Made by a program: the position numbers and the translations under genes. Shown here piece after piece: positions 60,535-64,000 of a stretch of 64,000 bases of DNA. Under the pieces are notes generated by a model, which worked only from the letters and a program-made list of their open reading frames with translations, was not told the DNA's origin and did no database searches. This DNA comes from Cornus controversa (lineage: Eukaryota > Streptophyta > Magnoliopsida > Cornales > Cornaceae): positions 10,279,541-10,343,540 of the forward strand of contig CM048849.1 of NCBI GenBank assembly GCA_026545225.1, read 5' to 3'. Within the stretch, counting starts at the first letter, position 1. Every line of letters starts with the position of its first letter.

Positions 60535-62671
60535 TTAGAAATCCTCAAGCAATTTAGTGACTTCAGGTGGTGAAGTCACTACCATATCAAATGGAATTGA
60601 AGAAACTTCTTTAGCCACAAGGGCTAGTATGAAACCAGACTCTTTGCCTTCTTTTTCAAAATTCTTCCCATTTAGAAGATGGAGTTGCTTCTTCTTAGGG
60701 GCTTGAGGGGAAGACCTACATCCTTTGTCTTTTTCAATGGGTTTTGCAGGATTTAGAGTTATGTTTTTCCCATTATACTTGAAGACATAGGTGTTCTCCT
60801 TTCCATGGTTGGTCACATTCAAATCATACAACCAAGGGCGACCTAAGAGTACATGAGCAACATCCATTGTAGGTAGGACATCACACCATATCTGGTTGAT
60901 ATAGTCACCCATCTGAATTTGGACCAAACATCTCTCTGTGACTGGTAAGGAAGTCTCATCCACCCAAGCTACCTTGTATGGGTGTGGATGTGGTTCAGGT
61001 TTAAGCTTCATCCTGGCAACTCTTGATTCTGACACCACATTCATAGTACTTCCTCCATCAATGACGACTTTACAAACTTTTTCCCCGCATTTGACAAAAG
61101 TGTGAAAAATACCGATGCGCTTCCAATCGTCATTCCCTGCAGGGATCGATAAGAGGCACCTCACAACATTGATGTGGGAGTCGTCGTTTCGCCAATCTTC
61201 CTCATTTTCCTCTTCAAAACCTGACATTCCTAAGGGGTCAACCACCTGGTTAACATCGTTGTCGAGGGTAGGATCCTCTATCTCATTGCCAGGGGTTAAT
61301 GTACGATGTGGACAACGAGAAGCAATATGACCCTTGCCATGGCAATTAAAACACTCAATAGTGGACCCACTTTGACGGGAGCTTGAGATTGCAATTTCCA
61401 TACCCTTAGAAGTGTTATCTCTTGGAGTCAGATTGTTGCTACCTCGAGAGATAGTTGGGCCTAACTGTGGAACTCCCCTAGACCTCTCAAAGGTAACTGT
61501 TCTGGATTGTTGAGACTCCCCGACGTGGGAAGTCATTCGCCTGGTGGTAGGAACTCTATTATATCTCTCAACTTCTAAAGCCTTGTGATAGGCTTCCTCT
61601 AATGTGTTAGGCGAGTGTAAATTGACCTCCTTAACATCAGCTCTGAATCCATTTATGAACTTGGTTACAGTTACCCAAGGTTCCTCATGAATGTCACATC
61701 GCATGGAGAGCTCTTCAAAGTGAGCTAGGTAATCAGAGACACTAGAAGACATTTGTCGCAGATTCATCCATTAATCAAGCAATTGTCTTCTATAATATGT
61801 TAGAAGATATTTTTCTTTTAACTTTTGCTTCATCTCTGCCCACAAAGTAATAGGTGGTTCTCCTAGACGATCGAGATTTCTTGTAATTCCTTGCCAATAA
61901 CAATTGGCAGAACCAACTAACTTCATCCGGGCAAAGCGGACACGATGGTTATCTGGCATGTCATACCAATCAAAAGTCATCCATGTCAGCTAGCCAGTCC
62001 AAGAATGCATTTGTGTCTAATCTTCCATCATAGCCAGGGGCATCAACTTTGACCCTTTTCGTTATGTCTCCAAAATAATTACGAAAATTTCTATGCAAGT
62101 CTTGATGGTGCTGATTACCCCTATTTTGATTCCTATCTTCTAGATGAGGTGGTCGTTGGTAATCGTCAAGCTCATCTCCTAAAGAGGACTCAACCTCATC
62201 TATATTCGCTAGACTCTCTGGCAAATGTCTACGATCTGTTACCCGATGTGGGTGAACAACTGGAGATCCCCTATTATTCCCCTGGACTCGACTCCCCCTA
62301 AAAGTGGGGTTTTGACCTTGACGATTTTGGGGGACTCTCGGAGTTGGAAGTAACCCCTGTTGGGTGTGAGGAAACTGTTGCTAACTATCACTAAGACTGT
62401 GTGCAAAATTTGGAGGATCAAAATTTTCACCCCTCTGATCCTCAATAGGTTGTTTTCTTAGAATTGTTACCAACTGGGAAAGTTGCTTACGTATTTCAGT
62501 CAATTGGGCACCATGATCTGAATGAATCATATTATGGAGTTGGTTTACTGATTCTTTTAGACTAGTCAGGTCCTGTTCGACAGTTTGAACTCTTTGTTCC
62601 ATTACGGTTTGGGCTTCAGTCAAGTCTCGAATTGTCATAATGGTTTCAATGGGAATGGTGTGAGCATGCAA
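60535..62671 (-). pseudogene. Chromovirus gag and protease
   Basis: The largest frame (61767-60535, 410 codons) holds a CCHC knuckle CFNCHGKGHIASRC (residues 139-152, coordinates about 61353-61312) and an aspartic protease region with VVIDGGSTMNVVS (Asp at about 61059) and HVLLGRPWL. Upstream gag pieces lie in other frames at 61980-61771, 62224-61970, 62445-62239 and 62671-62381. IDGGS differs from the usual D-[ST]-G, so protease activity would be doubtful even if the frame were whole. Confidence 0.8.
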
Positions 62672-62903
62672 TGGTCAAAAGGTATTTTGCCGATATATCA
62701 ACTCAAATCGAATGAAATAAATCAAATTATAACTTTTTGCAATACGCAAATAAGAAACAAAAGTGTCAACAAAATTAATTATACGAAGCTCATGCACCAA
62801 TTTCAACTGTTGATGGTTGAAATAAAAGTGGTTGTGAAATGGTAAATTGAAGGATCAGGAATGAAACAAATTTTTTTTTTTGGGGGCTTAACTTGATCGA
62901 TTC

Positions 62904-62915
62904 GCTCTGATACCA
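62904..62915 (-). promoter_or_regulatory. Chromovirus primer-binding site
   Basis: TGGTATCAGAGC in minus sense, two bases inside the 5' LTR, is complementary to initiator-Met tRNA. Confidence 0.85.
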
Positions 62916-62917
62916 AT

Positions 62918-63179
62918 TGATGACGAACCAGAAGAGAAAATGAGAGGGGAAGAGAAGAAAGAAAGGGAGAGATGGAAGAAGAGAGAAGAAGAGAAATAGA
63001 GAGAGAATTCAAAGATCAATAATATTAATAATTCCCAAAAACTACCATAGTCTGTTACATGAAAGCCTTTTATAGGCAAACCCTAATGGAAAACAAAATA
63101 ACCAATAATTACTAAAATATCCAATAAATATTTAAATGAAAAATACTAAAATACTGCTAATAAGATGTCTTTGCGCCGA
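62918..63179 (-). repeat. Chromovirus 5' LTR
   Basis: It pairs with 57413-57653. The two are nearly identical apart from a GA-rich insertion of about 21 bp here (about 62955-62985) and a few substitutions. Confidence 0.85.
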
Positions 63180-63395
63180 CGCCTAACATAGGAGCGAAAC
63201 ATCCCACGATCTCCATCACATGTGGTATCAGAGCAAGCTGCAAGCCTAGAGTGCCACCAACCAACCTGGGTTCCTTGTGGTTGCGTGAGCCCACGCCGAC
63301 GTGTGAGTTCCCCTTGAGAGGGGGCAAGGGACTGGATGAGGGAGTCCCAGTAGCTGTGGCTTTTGGGTTGGAAACTGATCCGTGACAAATTGATG
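63180..63395 (+). mobile_element. Relic of a small LTR-type repeat, right
   Basis: TGGTATCAGAGC at 63223-63234 is an exact initiator-Met PBS in plus sense. What follows resembles 57171-57412: a GTGGTTGCGTGAGCCC-type block, then GGGGGCAAGGGACTGGA, then GTGGCTTTTGGGTTGGAAACTG in part. No coding capacity is seen. Confidence 0.5.
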
Positions 63396-64000
63396 AAAAC
63401 TAAATGGGACAAGGTTGTCTACGCAGTTTTAATATGATTGCACTAGTAAAGAGGCCATACTGATAGCGTTGCAGCTAACACATCAAATATATGGTATCAA
63501 AGCTAATACCAACACAATCATTCTATATAGCACAACAATGTTTGAATGCCATACATGCATTTACCAAGATAAAAACCAAAGTGATTATCAAACAAAAAAT
63601 ATATAAAAAAAATCCTAACTACTCAGCTATATCATCTCCAACATCTAATAAAATCAGCTGTACAGATATGACAGTTAAAAAGGGAAAACCAATCTAGAAA
63701 GCACTACACTTGATTACCTGTTCCTGGGAACGGAAATACATAAAGGGTGTGTAATGGAGAAAATTGGAAACCCTAGAAGTATAAATATCAGCATACCTGC
63801 AATCCACATAAATTCAGAGAAATGTGTAAGGAAAAATAATGAAATTTAAAAGGAAGGATATTCAAAATTATTATTTCTACTCTTGCAACTTTGGAATTTT
63901 AGATATCAAGAACTGAACAGAAAGAAACCAAAAGAAGAGTGCATACTTCTCAATTTGTCTCATTAAGTGGCTTTTGTCCCAAAGACCTGCACGTGACAGA
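63396..64000. other. Gene-free end of window
   Basis: AT-rich sequence without recognised coding or repeats. It could be an intron of a gene that continues beyond the window. Confidence 0.45.

Larger units (their letters stand above)
57413..63179 (-). mobile_element. Chromovirus (Ty3/gypsy) with both LTRs
   Basis: The element is 5767 bp. LTRs are 57413-57653 (3') and 62918-63179 (5'; about 20 bp longer through a GA-rich insertion). GCTCTGATACCA at 62904-62915 is the reverse complement of the initiator-Met PBS. The order on minus is gag, protease, RT, RNase H, integrase, chromodomain, as in plant chromoviruses. The frame is broken by several stops and shifts, so it is not autonomous. No 5-bp target duplication was found. 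Confidence 0.88.

Noticed and set aside
1-64000. CRISPR-like arrays
   Set aside because: The regular repeats found are short tandem duplications, microsatellites or LTRs; none has a repeat-spacer pattern, and the sequence is a plant nuclear one.

Overview
The window looks like an AT-rich, repeat-dense stretch of a plant nuclear genome, most likely a eudicot. The reasons are GT-AG introns, a LEA_4 seed/stress gene, a TruA gene with short plant-type introns, plant chromovirus, Tat, Tekay/Del and Copia retrotransposons, an L1-type LINE with a zf-RVT tail, and several small LTR elements primed by initiator-Met tRNA. I cannot name the species from sequence alone. Only two genes look intact: a LEA_4 gene (42768-41617, minus) and a TruA-type tRNA pseudouridine synthase (51575-54270, plus). 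Two in-frame ORFs of other kinds, a three-exon orphan fragment and a decayed HMG/F-box cluster, lie between them.

Layout. 1-6797: MITEs, TRIM-type elements and the first copy (A) of a segmental duplication. 6798-23625: a Tat-type Ty3/gypsy element broken by two large insertions. One is a Tekay/Del-like solo LTR at 8346-12788, which itself holds a Harbinger-like MITE and a TRIM. The other is a decayed Ty1/Copia element at 14876-23524. Target-site duplications can be read for these insertions, and removing them restores the Tat reading frame. 23626-26440: gene-free DNA with tandem repeats. 26440-30606: a second TRIM relic and duplication copy B, which lacks two of the insertions in A and so shows their empty sites. 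30723-36396: a hAT-like element, holding a long LTR (30747-35197), which holds a chromovirus fragment. 36821-37710: a foldback element with about 300-bp arms. 38140-41187: a dead LINE interrupted by a solo LTR.

41617-43100: the LEA gene with ABRE and RY promoter motifs. 43487-46640: LTR relics and a Tekay/Del chromodomain fragment. 46667-51130: a three-exon coding fragment on plus and, on minus, remnants of an F-box gene, of a plant transposon-type domain and of an HMG box. 51575-54270: the TruA gene. 54857-55575: MITEs. 57413-63179: a near-complete but stop-ridden chromovirus on minus, with both LTRs, PBS, gag, protease, RT, RNase H, integrase and chromodomain, flanked by two relics of one further repeat family.

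The elements do not form a pathway with the genes. The main story is the order of insertion, which can be read from nesting and empty sites. I found no CRISPR, rRNA or tRNA genes, and no clear evidence of a wholly new system. The best candidates for novelty are the Copia element with several RT-core copies, the orphan three-exon fragment and the HMG/LGLP-domain/F-box cluster.
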